A stretch of DNA of 21,772 nt from Prevotella sp. UBA1705 (GTDB lineage Bacteria > Bacteroidota > Bacteroidia > Bacteroidales > Bacteroidaceae): contig DCJH01000010.1 in assembly GCA_002317385.1 (NCBI GenBank), positions 1-21,772 on the forward strand, written 5' to 3'. A program made the position numbers and the translations under genes. Shown here piece by piece: positions 1 through 7,386 of the stretch. Below the pieces are notes generated by a model, which had not been told where the DNA came from, did no database searches, and worked only from the letters and a program-made list of their open reading frames with translations. Numbering within the stretch: the first letter of the stretch is position 1; every line of letters starts with the position of its first letter.

Positions 1-213
1 TACAAGATTGTGATGTGGGACCTCGTTACCCGCGACTATTCCAAGTGGCTCACGGCCGACGATGTGGTGCGCAACGTGAAGCGCTATGCCCGCAACGGAT
101 CCATCATCACGTTTCACGATTCGCTCAAGAGCATAGACAAACTAAAGAAAGCCCTACCCGAATCGCTCCAATGGCTTAAGGAACAAGGTTATGAATTCAA
201 GATCTTCGAATGA
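1..213 (+). CDS. Polysaccharide deacetylase family protein, C-terminal part (5' end outside window)
   Basis: The reading frame is open from base 1, so this is the last 70 residues of a gene that begins upstream. The segment GSIITFHDS matches the closing strand of the NodB-type carbohydrate esterase fold (pattern G-x-I-x-L-x-H-D), where the His takes part in catalysis. The preceding KIVMWDLVTRDYSKW also suits that family (typically a W-D or W-x-x-D before the last helix). The domain removes N- or O-acetyl groups from polysaccharides or peptidoglycan; the substrate cannot be judged from this fragment. The stop TGA at 211-213 lies inside the start of queG (overlap of about 23 nt), suggesting translational coupling. 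The metal-binding motifs would be upstream and are not visible. Family call is fairly sure, substrate unknown. Confidence 0.72.
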   Translation, partial: YKIVMWDLVTRDYSKWLTADDVVRNVKRYARNGSIITFHDSLKSIDKLKKALPESLQWLKEQGYEFKIFE

Positions 214-1129
214 CATCAAAGCCGAGGCCCAGCGCCTTGGCTTCTTTGCCTGCGGCATCTCCAAGGCCGGTCGGGTGTCGGAGGAGGAGGAAAATCACCT
301 GCGCTCCTGGCTCGCCCGAGGCATGAATGCCGACATGGAGTGGATGAACAACTACCTGGAGAAACGCCTTGACCCAAGGTTATTGATGGATGGTTTGCAG
401 TCTATCGTGTCGGTAGCCATAAGCTATGTTCCGGGCAAGACCCTCCCCGAGGGTGAGCCGCAGATAGCCGCCTATGCACTGGGACAGGACTATCATGAGG
501 TGGTGAAGCAGAAACTCCGAGAGCTTGCGGCCTTTGTATATGGGGCGAAAGGTATCGCCTCAGCCAACTTCAGGGTGTTTGTGGATACCGGTCCGGTGCT
601 CGAGCGCTACTGGGCAGCACAGGCAGGACTGGGCTGGGTGGGTAAAAACCGACAGCTCATCATCCCCCACGCCGGCAGTATGTTCTTTCTTGGCGAGCTC
701 TTCTTGGACTTTGAACTCGACTACGACGCCCCCATGCCCAACCGATGTGGCACTTGTCATAAGTGTTTGGACCACTGTCCCACCCATGCTTTGAGTGCCG
801 ATAGGCAGTTCGACTCTACCCTCTGCCTCTCCTATCAGACCATTGAGAACCGGAAAGAACTGAGCGAGGAAGCCCGACAGAAGATGGGAAACACCATTTA
901 TGGCTGCGACATCTGCCAGACCGTATGCCCTTGGAACCGCTTTGCCACGCCCAACAATATCCCAGAATTCCAGCCCAAGGAAGAGCTGCTCCATATGACT
1001 CTCGACCGCTGGAAACAGCTGTCATTAGACGATTATAGGCGCATTTTTAAGGGTTCTGCCGTAAAAAGAGTGAAATATGAAGGTCTAATGAGAAACATTT
1101 CTAATCTTTTTTGTAAATTTACACCATGA
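191..1129 (+). CDS. queG: Epoxyqueuosine reductase QueG
   Basis: This 312-residue protein catalyses the last step of queuosine synthesis, reducing epoxyqueuosine in tRNA to queuosine with cobalamin and two 4Fe-4S clusters, in the cytoplasm. Visible signatures are the N-terminal AQRLGFFACGISKA, the DTGPVLER segment (D132, matching the proposed catalytic Asp), GLGWVGKN near 147-153, and the ferredoxin-like cysteines C186-x2-C189-x2-C192-x3-C196 and C239-x2-C242-x3-C246 with C212 between them. The length is slightly short for the family because the C-terminal HEAT-like extension of long forms is absent. The ATG at 191 overlaps the end of the upstream deacetylase gene; it leaves about 10 residues before the conserved start, as usual. 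The stop TGA overlaps the ATG of the next gene (ATGA at 1126-1129). Confidence 0.93.
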   Translation: MNSRSSNDIKAEAQRLGFFACGISKAGRVSEEEENHLRSWLARGMNADMEWMNNYLEKRLDPRLLMDGLQSIVSVAISYVPGKTLPEGEPQIAAYALGQDYHEVVKQKLRELAAFVYGAKGIASANFRVFVDTGPVLERYWAAQAGLGWVGKNRQLIIPHAGSMFFLGELFLDFELDYDAPMPNRCGTCHKCLDHCPTHALSADRQFDSTLCLSYQTIENRKELSEEARQKMGNTIYGCDICQTVCPWNRFATPNNIPEFQPKEELLHMTLDRWKQLSLDDYRRIFKGSAVKRVKYEGLMRNISNLFCKFTP

Positions 1130-1380
1130 AAGATCAAATGCAACAGGACATCACGGCCTTCTTCCGCGACTTTGCACTGCAAGTGTTAAGGACTGCTAAG
1201 GTAGACCCCAACGATTCCAAGGCATTCAAGTTGGCCATGCTCGACTACTACGAGGAGATTTATCCGCATTTCTCCCAGACCCAGGTCTTTCGTGAAAACA
1301 ACAACCAAGCCCGGCACGAAGAGATGGTAGAGGAGTACAAACGATGCTTCACCCTACTGCTCATGGGCCGACTTCCTTAG
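1126..1380 (+). CDS. Small conserved-looking protein of unknown function (84 aa)
   Basis: I do not recognise a family. The product is 84 residues, predicted mostly helical, with no signal peptide, membrane segment or cysteines. It contains an acidic/aromatic stretch around LDYYEEIYPHF (residues about 44-54) and a second helix rich in E, R and K (ARHEEMVEEYKRC). The start ATG overlaps the queG stop in an ATGA arrangement, so it is probably translated by reinitiation or coupling after QueG. A -7-like box TAAATTTA lies at 1114-1121, five bases before the start; it differs from the TAnnTTTG consensus in the last base, so an internal promoter is only possible. The tight overlap and ordinary codon use argue that it is a real gene. 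Confidence 0.65.
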   Translation: MKDQMQQDITAFFRDFALQVLRTAKVDPNDSKAFKLAMLDYYEEIYPHFSQTQVFRENNNQARHEEMVEEYKRCFTLLLMGRLP

Positions 1381-1520
1381 ACCGAGGGCACCTCACTGCC
1401 CCACCCGACGCCCCTATTCCCGAATCATCAGCATCAAACCAACCTTAACCCAACACCCCAACACTTCAGCAAACCAACTCTTTGGAACAATAACTAATAT
1501 TCACTATAACCGTAAAAACA
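1381..1520 (+). promoter_or_regulatory. C-rich, G-poor intergenic tract: candidate Rho-utilisation (rut) site
   Basis: The 140 bp between the 84-aa gene and the MFS gene contain no hairpin terminator. Between 1411 and 1480 I count about 31 C and only 3 G in 70 bases, unstructured and C>G, which is the known composition of Rho loading sites. It may end the queG transcript. No convincing TTTG-N19-TAnnTTTG promoter is visible for the MFS gene, although TTTG at 1481-1484 could be a -33 box. Inference from composition only. Confidence 0.35.
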
Positions 1521-2843
1521 ATGCAAAATAACAATCAAAAGGGCCGCTCCATTGCTATTGTGGCCATGATTTTTTTGTTTGGCATGATTGCCTTTGTCAC
1601 CAATCTCGCAGCCCCCATCGGCGTAATCTGGAAGAACCAGCCAGCGCTTCAGGGCAGCAACACATTGGGAATGCTCGGCAACATGATGAACTTCCTGGCT
1701 TATCTCTTCATGGGAATCCCCTCGGGTAAGCTCCTCACCAAGGTGGGCTACAAGAAAACAGCACTTATCGCCATCGCGTTCGGCTTCTTCGGCGTGTTCA
1801 TCCAGTACCTATCCGGCCAGATATTGACCGAGGGACTCATCGGCGGTCTGCCTGCTAACTTCTATGTTTACCTGCTGGGTGCCTTCGTGGCTGGTATCTC
1901 GGTATGTATGCTCAACACCGTGGTTAACCCCATGCTCAACCTCTTAGGCGGTGGCGGAAACAAGGGCAACCAGCTGCTGCAAGTAGGTGGAACGCTCAAC
2001 TCCTTTATGGGAACCCTCACTCCTATGTTCGTGGGCGCCCTCATTGGAGTAGTGACCAAGGACACGGCCATTACCGACGTGAACGTGGTGCTCTACCTGG
2101 CCATGGCTATCTTTGCCGGAACATTCGTTATCCTGAGCTTCATTCCTATTGCCGATCCCGAGGGCGAGAACACGCAGAATGCCACCTTCGAGCACTCTCC
2201 ATTTGCCTTCCGCCACTTCACGCTCGGCGTGATTGCCATCTTCTTCTATGTTGGAACTGAGGTGGGTATCCCTGGAACGCTCAACTTCTACCTCTCCGAC
2301 ACCACAGGTGCAGGTGCCGGCCTCAACCTCGCCACAGCTGCAACCATCGGCGGTTTCGCCGCAGGCACCTACTGGTTCCTCATGCTCATCGGCCGATTTG
2401 TAGCCGGCCTCATCGCCTCTAAGGTGTCGAGCAAGCTGATGATGATTGTTACCTGCTTCACAGGAATAGGTCTTATCCTGCTGGCTATCTTCCTTCCGAA
2501 GAGCGTTACAGGTTCCATGCCCGTATTTACAGGCTCTGGTTTCGAGATGACTACGCTCCCTCTGAGCGCCATTCTGCTGGTGTTGTGCGGTCTCTGCACC
2601 TCGGTGATGTGGAGTTGCATATTCAATCTCGCCACCGAAGGACTCGGCAAGTACACCGCTCAGGCCAGCGGCATCTTCATGACCATGGTCGTTGGTGGTG
2701 GCATCCTGCCCTTGGTGCAGAACTCTATCGCCGACCACGCAGGCTACATGATATCCTATATCGTTCCGCTCATTGCCTTGGCCTACATGCTGTTCTATGC
2801 ACTGTGGGGTCATAAGAACGTGAACACCGACATCGCCGTATAA
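1521..2843 (+). CDS. MFS sugar-type permease (FucP/GluP-like), 440 aa
   Basis: This is an integral inner-membrane transporter of the major facilitator superfamily with about 12 hydrophobic segments along its 440 residues. The loop-2/3 A-motif is present as GKLLTKVGYKKT at about 69-80. General resemblance is to the Bacteroidota sugar:cation symporters near FucP and the glucose/galactose permease GluP, and the length fits. In E. coli FucP a conserved acidic residue in TM1 (D46) carries the proton; the equivalent TM1 here reads FVTNLAAPIGVIWK and has no acid, so coupling or substrate may differ. The gene stands alone, with a C-rich leader upstream and a strong terminator downstream, and has no sugar kinase or isomerase next to it to reveal the substrate. 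Transporter call is solid, sugar specificity is open. Confidence 0.78.
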   Translation: MQNNNQKGRSIAIVAMIFLFGMIAFVTNLAAPIGVIWKNQPALQGSNTLGMLGNMMNFLAYLFMGIPSGKLLTKVGYKKTALIAIAFGFFGVFIQYLSGQILTEGLIGGLPANFYVYLLGAFVAGISVCMLNTVVNPMLNLLGGGGNKGNQLLQVGGTLNSFMGTLTPMFVGALIGVVTKDTAITDVNVVLYLAMAIFAGTFVILSFIPIADPEGENTQNATFEHSPFAFRHFTLGVIAIFFYVGTEVGIPGTLNFYLSDTTGAGAGLNLATAATIGGFAAGTYWFLMLIGRFVAGLIASKVSSKLMMIVTCFTGIGLILLAIFLPKSVTGSMPVFTGSGFEMTTLPLSAILLVLCGLCTSVMWSCIFNLATEGLGKYTAQASGIFMTMVVGGGILPLVQNSIADHAGYMISYIVPLIALAYMLFYALWGHKNVNTDIAV

Positions 2844-2877
2844 TCCAACGACAGCGACAACACCCCTATAACCACCC

Positions 2878-2936
2878 AAAAAGATAGCCCGTCAGACAGG
2901 AACTCAATGTTCCATCTGACGGGCTATCCGTTTTTT
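2878..2936. terminator. Bidirectional Rho-independent terminator between MFS gene and glmM
   Basis: Perfect 14-bp inverted repeat: GATAGCCCGTCAGA at 2883-2896 and its complement at 2915-2928, with an 18-nt loop that can fold further. A run of T follows on the plus strand (2931-2936), and a run of A precedes it (2878-2882), giving a T run on the minus strand. It therefore fits both converging genes. Confidence 0.93.
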
Positions 2937-2989
2937 ATCAGATTGAGAAACGGGAATCTCCCGCGCGGGGAGACTTCCATCTTCTATAT

Positions 2990-4381
2990 TTACTGCATAT
3001 CGTAGACCACCTGCATGAGCTTCTTGCCCAGCTCATCGGCCTGCTCCATGGTCGAAGCCTCGCTGTAGACGCGGATGATAGGCTCCGTGTTAGACTTGCG
3101 CAGGTGCACCCACTTGTCGGCGAAGTCGATTTTCACACCGTCGATATCGGTTACCTGCACGTCAGCCTGCTGTCCATACATCTCCTTTACCTTCACCAAG
3201 ATGGCATCTACATCGGTCGAAGCCGTGAGGTCGATGCGGTTCTTGGCAATGAAATAGTTGGGGAAGGTGGCACGCAGCTGACTGGCTTTGAGTCCCTTCT
3301 GAGCCATGCTGCTCAGGAAAAGGCCAATACCCACGAGGGCGTCGCGACCGTAATGGCTGTCGGGATAGATCACTCCACCGTTGCCTTCGCCGCCGATGAC
3401 AGCCTGAACATCCTTCATCTTCGTAGTAACATTCACCTCGCCCACAGCCGATGCGTAGTATTTGCAGCCGTGCTTCTCGGTTACATCGCGCAGGGCACGG
3501 GTGGAACTGAGGTTGCTCACGGTAGCACCCTTCACATGGTCGAGGATATAATCGGCCACGGTAACGAGCGTGTATTCCTCGCCATACATATTGCCGTCTT
3601 CCTGAATGAATGCCAGACGGTCTACGTCGGGGTCTACCACGACACCGAGATCATAGCCACCCTTGGCACACTCGCCCATGATGCCGCCGAGATTCTGTGC
3701 GATGGGCTCAGGATTGTGAGCGAAATCACCGTTGGCCTCACCGTTGAGGAACTTGGCCTCAACACCCAGAGCCTCGAACAGGCCAGGCAGGATGACACCG
3801 CCCACGGAGTTGACCGTATCGACAATCACCTTGAAATGGGCCTTCTTGATGGCCTCCACGTCTACCAACGGCAGCGCGAGCACGGCGTCGATGTGGCGCT
3901 GATCGAAACTGTTGTCCTCGATATAGGCACCCATGTGGTCTACATCGGCATACTCAAAAGCCTCTTTCTCAGCAATGGCCAACACCTCGTTGCCATCGTC
4001 CTTGGTGAGGAATTCACCTTCGTTGTTAAGCAACTTCAGGGCATTCCAGTGGCGGGGATTATGGCTTGCAGTGATGATGATACCACCTTCAGCCCCAGTC
4101 ATGCGCACGGCAAGCTCTGTTGTGGGAGTGGTAGCCAGTCCAATGTTGATCACATCGTAGCCCATACCCATGAGCGTACCGCATACCACATTCTTGACCA
4201 TAGCTCCAGAGATGCGCGCGTCGCGTCCAACCACAATCTTATTGCTTGAGCATTTGCCGCTCTTGCGGATGAATGTGGCATAAGCCGACGTGAACTTCAC
4301 AATGTCCAGAGGGTTCAGGGTGTCACCCGCACTACCTCCGATGGTACCGCGGATGCCCGAAATGGATTTAATTAAGGTCAT
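2990..4381 (-). CDS. glmM: Phosphoglucosamine mutase (phosphohexomutase family)
   Basis: Interconverts glucosamine-6-phosphate and glucosamine-1-phosphate, feeding UDP-GlcNAc synthesis for peptidoglycan and surface glycans; cytoplasmic. The 463-residue length is normal. All four phosphohexomutase landmarks are visible: the phosphoserine loop TASHNP (S106), the metal loop DPDVDR (D250, D252, D254), the sugar-binding loop GGEGNGG, and the phosphate-binding loop RKSNTEP (428-434). The GEGNGG form is the one seen in Bacteroidota and archaeal-type enzymes rather than the GEQSGH of E. coli GlmM, so a phosphomannomutase/phosphoglucomutase activity cannot be excluded by motif alone. It begins 32 nt after the end of the upstream lipoprotein gene with no promoter between, so the two are probably cotranscribed; it ends at the bidirectional terminator. 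Confidence 0.88.
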   Translation of the reverse strand: MTLIKSISGIRGTIGGSAGDTLNPLDIVKFTSAYATFIRKSGKCSSNKIVVGRDARISGAMVKNVVCGTLMGMGYDVINIGLATTPTTELAVRMTGAEGGIIITASHNPRHWNALKLLNNEGEFLTKDDGNEVLAIAEKEAFEYADVDHMGAYIEDNSFDQRHIDAVLALPLVDVEAIKKAHFKVIVDTVNSVGGVILPGLFEALGVEAKFLNGEANGDFAHNPEPIAQNLGGIMGECAKGGYDLGVVVDPDVDRLAFIQEDGNMYGEEYTLVTVADYILDHVKGATVSNLSSTRALRDVTEKHGCKYYASAVGEVNVTTKMKDVQAVIGGEGNGGVIYPDSHYGRDALVGIGLFLSSMAQKGLKASQLRATFPNYFIAKNRIDLTASTDVDAILVKVKEMYGQQADVQVTDIDGVKIDFADKWVHLRKSNTEPIIRVYSEASTMEQADELGKKLMQVVYDMQ

Positions 4382-4413
4382 AAAAATATCTTGATTAGAA
4401 TTAAAATCGCAAG

Positions 4414-5061
4414 TTATCTACCTCGTTCGTAGGTGATGTCGTAGAGGTAAGGTGTCACACTCGACGTAGCACTGAGATGACCCACATCGTGCGGAACGAT
4501 GAGGCGCACCTTGGCAATCTCATCGGTTGCAGTGGCAGGGCGACCCACATTGATAAACGTAAGCGGCACGAGCCAGCCTTTGGGCACCGACGTACTGGTG
4601 AGCTGATGGGCGCTAACCAGTGTGCTTGACCCAGCGATAAACGAGCCGGTGAACGTGCCCGAGTTGTCGACCACCGACATCTTGTCTACCCAATAAGAGT
4701 AGGCTGAGGCCAGAATATTGGACACCTCGATGGTGTCGGTCAGCATATTGCGCTCGGTAAACCGGCAAAGCACGGTGACCGTCTCGCCGTCTTTGATCTT
4801 CTCGCCACATCCCTTACGCTGAATCTGCATATAGACACCCGTCGACTGGAAGAGCACCCACTGATTCTTGGAAACGTCGGTGGTATAGTTCTGAGTGGCA
4901 AACTGCTCCTCTGAAAGCACCGATACCGCTGAGTCGGCAATATATTTATTAATGGCAGCACGCTCCCTGTTCTTCTGATCAGCATAGGTTTCCTGGTTGT
5001 TGCAGGCGATGAAAGACATCACACCCACACACAGCAACAGCAGGAATGTTAATTTTCTCAT
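4414..5061 (-). CDS. DUF4827-like lipoprotein with FKBP-like domain
   Basis: A 215-residue exported lipoprotein. The N-terminus is a type II signal peptide ending in a lipobox SFIAC (C20 predicted to be lipidated). From about residue 80 the sequence follows the FKBP-type peptidyl-prolyl isomerase pattern: GEKIKDGETVTVLCRF near the start of the domain, PKGWLVPLTFINVG in the place of the FKBP 'GWxxGL..M..G' helix, then AKVRLIVPHDVGH and a closing strand PYLYDITYE. Several FKBP active-site aromatic positions appear altered, so it may be a folding factor without isomerase activity or a structural relic. This corresponds to the Bacteroidales family DUF4827 as I remember it. A promoter box TACCTTTG lies at 5088-5095. 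Cotranscription with glmM is likely. Confidence 0.72.
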   Translation of the reverse strand: MRKLTFLLLLCVGVMSFIACNNQETYADQKNRERAAINKYIADSAVSVLSEEQFATQNYTTDVSKNQWVLFQSTGVYMQIQRKGCGEKIKDGETVTVLCRFTERNMLTDTIEVSNILASAYSYWVDKMSVVDNSGTFTGSFIAGSSTLVSAHQLTSTSVPKGWLVPLTFINVGRPATATDEIAKVRLIVPHDVGHLSATSSVTPYLYDITYERGR

Positions 5062-5087
5062 TGTCGAAATGGTTTGATTATTACGTG

Positions 5088-5119
5088 CAAAGGTACTAAA
5101 AAGCAGGGATAGGCACGAA
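5088..5119 (-). promoter_or_regulatory. Bacteroidota promoter for the DUF4827-like/glmM transcript
   Basis: Reading the minus strand, the -7 box TACCTTTG (5095-5088) matches TAnnTTTG exactly; TTCG about 20 nt upstream (5119-5116) is a 3-of-4 match to the -33 TTTG. The lipoprotein start codon follows 26 nt after the -7 box. Confidence 0.7.
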
Positions 5120-5152
5120 CAATATCATTTAAAAATAAAAATTAAACGTTAA

Positions 5153-6193
5153 TCAGCCTTTCAATTGAGGCGCATAAAACTTGATGGCCTCACGGGTTAT
5201 CTGCTCGGCCTCCTCGATAGAGCAGTCGAGTTGCCCTCCGCTGGCATTGAAATGGCCACCACCGTTGAAGAATTTCTTAGCCATCTCCTCCACCGAGAAG
5301 TCGTCTACCGAACGGAGACTCACCCACACCTTGTTATCTACACGGTCGTCCTCGCGCAGCGCGATAGACACTTTCATGCCCTTGATGCGAAGCGGTTCGT
5401 TCACCAGTCCCTCGCCGTCGCCACGCATATAGTGGAAATCGCGGATGTTCTGGCGCGTCAACGTATAGTAGGAAGCATGCAGATCTTCAAACACATTGAG
5501 CTTCTGCGACATGAGATAGCCACGCAGGCGGATGGCCCATTGGCTGTAGTTGTTGAACACGTTGCGGTAGATCTTGTCCTTGTCGATATGCTTCGTGAGC
5601 AGCTGACAAATGATAAAATAGATCTCCGGACGTGTAGAGTTGAACGTGAACCCGCCGGTATCGGTCATCATGCCGCAATAGATGGGCACGGCAAACTTCT
5701 TGGTGAGGTCCTCAAATCCACCGAGCTGCCACACAATGCGGAACACCACCTCCGACGAAGAGCTCATCTCGGGATGCGAAACAGCAATGACCGCAGGGAT
5801 GGTGGGATCGAGATGATGGTCGAGCATCACCCTCGGGGCCTGACAGTTGGTGAGCACCTCCTCCATGGCCTCCACCCTGTTCAGGGCGTTATAGTCGATA
5901 CAGAACACGAGATTGGCCTCGTCGAACGCCCGCTGCACCACGTCGGGATGCTTGTCAAACCTCACGATGCGCTCGCTCAGGGGCAGCCACTGCAGGAAGT
6001 CGGGGAACCCATTGGGCACAATGAGCATAGGCTCTTTGCCATAGTGTACACGCAGATATTCGGCCCATGCCAGGCATGCGCCAAGGGCGTCACCATCGGG
6101 ACGCGAATGCCCCGTGATGACAATATGCTCAGACGAGGTGATGAGCTCGTTGAGCTGGGTAGCCTCTTCGGCAGATAAAAGATTCAAATCCAT
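5153..6193 (-). CDS. nrnA: DHH/DHHA1 phosphoesterase, NrnA type (nanoRNase / pAp phosphatase)
   Basis: A 346-residue cytoplasmic Mn-dependent phosphoesterase of the bifunctional oligoribonuclease/pAp phosphatase family. It hydrolyses 2-5 nt RNA or linear dinucleotides and 3'-phosphoadenosine-5'-phosphate. The DHH domain shows HSRPDGDALG (H29, D33, D35), FCIDYN (D100) and LDHHLDP (D125-H126-H127); the DHHA1 substrate-binding domain ends with GGGHFNASGGQ (311-321). The frame is open up to 6370, but I place the start at the ATG at 6193, because the family begins with a short helix before the first motif and because the promoter box TAACTTTG lies at 6209-6202, which the longer form would include as coding. 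The start is then only 8 nt from the box, implying a very short or absent leader. Confidence 0.88.
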   Translation of the reverse strand: MDLNLLSAEEATQLNELITSSEHIVITGHSRPDGDALGACLAWAEYLRVHYGKEPMLIVPNGFPDFLQWLPLSERIVRFDKHPDVVQRAFDEANLVFCIDYNALNRVEAMEEVLTNCQAPRVMLDHHLDPTIPAVIAVSHPEMSSSSEVVFRIVWQLGGFEDLTKKFAVPIYCGMMTDTGGFTFNSTRPEIYFIICQLLTKHIDKDKIYRNVFNNYSQWAIRLRGYLMSQKLNVFEDLHASYYTLTRQNIRDFHYMRGDGEGLVNEPLRIKGMKVSIALREDDRVDNKVWVSLRSVDDFSVEEMAKKFFNGGGHFNASGGQLDCSIEEAEQITREAIKFYAPQLKG

Positions 6194-6201
6194 AATGTTT
6201 G

Positions 6202-6209
6202 CAAAGTTA
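6202..6209 (-). promoter_or_regulatory. -7 promoter box for nrnA
   Basis: TAACTTTG on the minus strand matches the Bacteroidota TAnnTTTG consensus, followed by CAAACATT and the ATG at 6193. No -33 TTTG is seen at the expected distance. The box decides the choice of the short start for nrnA. Confidence 0.65.
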
Positions 6210-6443
6210 ATAAAAAGATTGGAGACGCGTGTCCGCCTCGCCACCTTTTTCTCTTTGAATATCATGTAGGTAGAGATAGCGGGGACGAGGATGGCAGGTG
6301 AGTCGAACAAATGGCGGGGGCATCCTAAGCGAGAAGATCCATTGATGAATCGAGTAAATGGCGGTCTCAAGGAGACGAGGGCCCAGCGCTTCAGCTATGA
6401 GATGCCAACTGCGACAAGGCCCTCATTCAAAGCGCCCGAAATA

Positions 6444-6528
6444 AGGTAGTAATCGCATGACGAATAGGTACTAATGGCGAGGCGAAAAGGTACTAATGGC
6501 GAGGCGATTAATACCTTTTTGCAAAAGG
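6444..6528. repeat. Phased 22-bp repeats, core AGGTAnTAAT, with inverted partner
   Basis: Three direct units start at 6444, 6466 and 6488, exactly 22 bp apart. The second and third are identical over 20 bp (AGGTACTAATGGCGAGGCGA); the first is AGGTAGTAATCGCATGACGA. They are followed by an inverted copy of the core, ATTAATACCT at about 6507-6516, and a 6-bp hairpin CCTTTT-TGC-AAAAGG (6514-6528). The same family occurs at 21096-21175. Confidence 0.85.
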
Positions 6529-6565
6529 ATAGGATGAAGGAGGCTAAGACGTTGGGCTTGAGGCT

Positions 6566-7357
6566 CTATTCCACCTGCATGTGGAGAGCACCCGAATAGC
6601 TCACGATGAGCTCCACTTCGAAGCTGCTCATGCTGTCGGGAATAACCAGCTGGGCGGTGTAATGGATGCCTTGGTCGTCGATATTCTTAAACACCAGATC
6701 GCTCAGCACAGCCTGACTCAGGAAGTCCTGAGGCACTTTCGAGGCGAAAGCCTGCTTGCGGAAGTCGCTCGAAAAGAGTTTCTTCGGGCCATGATACACG
6801 TGAAGGTTGACAATGTTGTCGTAGTAGAAATTGTCTACGGCCACGCCATCGTCATTGTAAGAAGTCTTCACCACTTTATATGTAGTAGGGTTCACCTGCA
6901 CATAGCAGTGGTAGCGCTCGTTGCCGTGCGTCACCACGGTATCGCGCTTAATCAGTTTATTCTGGTTGAGTGCCTTGGGATGCTTGTCGGAAAACTGGTC
7001 GGCATCATCAGGATTGTTGCTCAGGATGAGCGACACCTCCTCGCCTTCCTCGTTGCGAAATACAAAGAGATGGGCCGTCTGTCGTACAATAGGATACTTG
7101 ATAACGTTGGCGCCGTGGAGCACCAAAGAGTCCTTGATGATCTGGAAATATACCGGTTGACTAATGCTATCGGGATAAAACACCGTGTCGCCCTTCACTT
7201 TGAAGGCCACATCCTGGTCGTCTTGGTTGATCCAAATGCCCTGCAGCATCTGCTTGGCCCTAAGGTCTTCCTGTGGCGCAACGGCCTTGCGCTCCTTGTT
7301 CTTGCATGAGAACACAGCCAGCGCGAGCGTCAACAACACTAAGTATTTTATCTTCAT
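6566..7357 (-). CDS. DUF4738-like lipoprotein
   Basis: A 263-residue exported protein with a lipoprotein signal peptide: basic MKIK start, hydrophobic core and lipobox AVFSC (C18). The mature part is rich in beta-strand-like segments (for example GIWINQDDQDVAFKVKGDTV and HLFVFRNEEGEEVSL) and carries no catalytic motif I can recognise. It appears to match the Bacteroidales domain DUF4738, of unknown function, often found in surface or periplasmic lipoproteins. It is transcribed alone from a promoter with -7 box at 7387-7394, divergent from the HU/SPOR gene. The promoter contains a 12-nt sequence shared with the CRISPR-like element at 21560-21571. Coding status is secure; family assignment is from memory. 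Confidence 0.72.
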   Translation of the reverse strand: MKIKYLVLLTLALAVFSCKNKERKAVAPQEDLRAKQMLQGIWINQDDQDVAFKVKGDTVFYPDSISQPVYFQIIKDSLVLHGANVIKYPIVRQTAHLFVFRNEEGEEVSLILSNNPDDADQFSDKHPKALNQNKLIKRDTVVTHGNERYHCYVQVNPTTYKVVKTSYNDDGVAVDNFYYDNIVNLHVYHGPKKLFSSDFRKQAFASKVPQDFLSQAVLSDLVFKNIDDQGIHYTAQLVIPDSMSSFEVELIVSYSGALHMQVE

Positions 7358-7386
7358 TACTTAAGTTCAAGTCGTTTCTTCGAGTG

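Larger units (their letters stand above)
6194..6565. other. 372-bp intergenic region between nrnA and the DUF4738 gene
   Basis: No gene can be supported here. It holds the nrnA promoter box (6202-6209), a possible degenerate repeat copy on the minus strand near 6234-6250 (the AAAAAGGT...GGCGAGGCG modules without the ACTAAT core), and the 22-bp phased repeat cluster at 6444-6528. I see no clear Rho-independent terminator for the DUF4738 gene: the 6-bp hairpin at 6514-6528 has no T run on the minus strand. Confidence 0.6.

Noticed and set aside
1944..2879. 311-codon open frame on the minus strand
   Set aside because: It is antisense to the MFS gene, has low-complexity His/Glu/Gly-rich translation and no family resemblance; a shadow of high-GC third positions.
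3104..4249. 381-codon open frame on the plus strand
   Set aside because: Antisense to glmM, whose motifs are all intact; no recognisable domain and no promoter.
5165..6178. 337-codon open frame on the plus strand
   Set aside because: Antisense to nrnA with His-rich, non-protein-like composition.
6194..6370. N-terminal extension of NrnA by 59 residues
   Set aside because: The extension runs through the TAACTTTG promoter box and has no family counterpart; the ATG at 6193 is preferred.
6514..6528. Hairpin CCTTTT-TGC-AAAAGG as terminator of the DUF4738 gene
   Set aside because: The stem is A/T-rich and no T run follows on the minus strand; treated as part of the repeat cluster.
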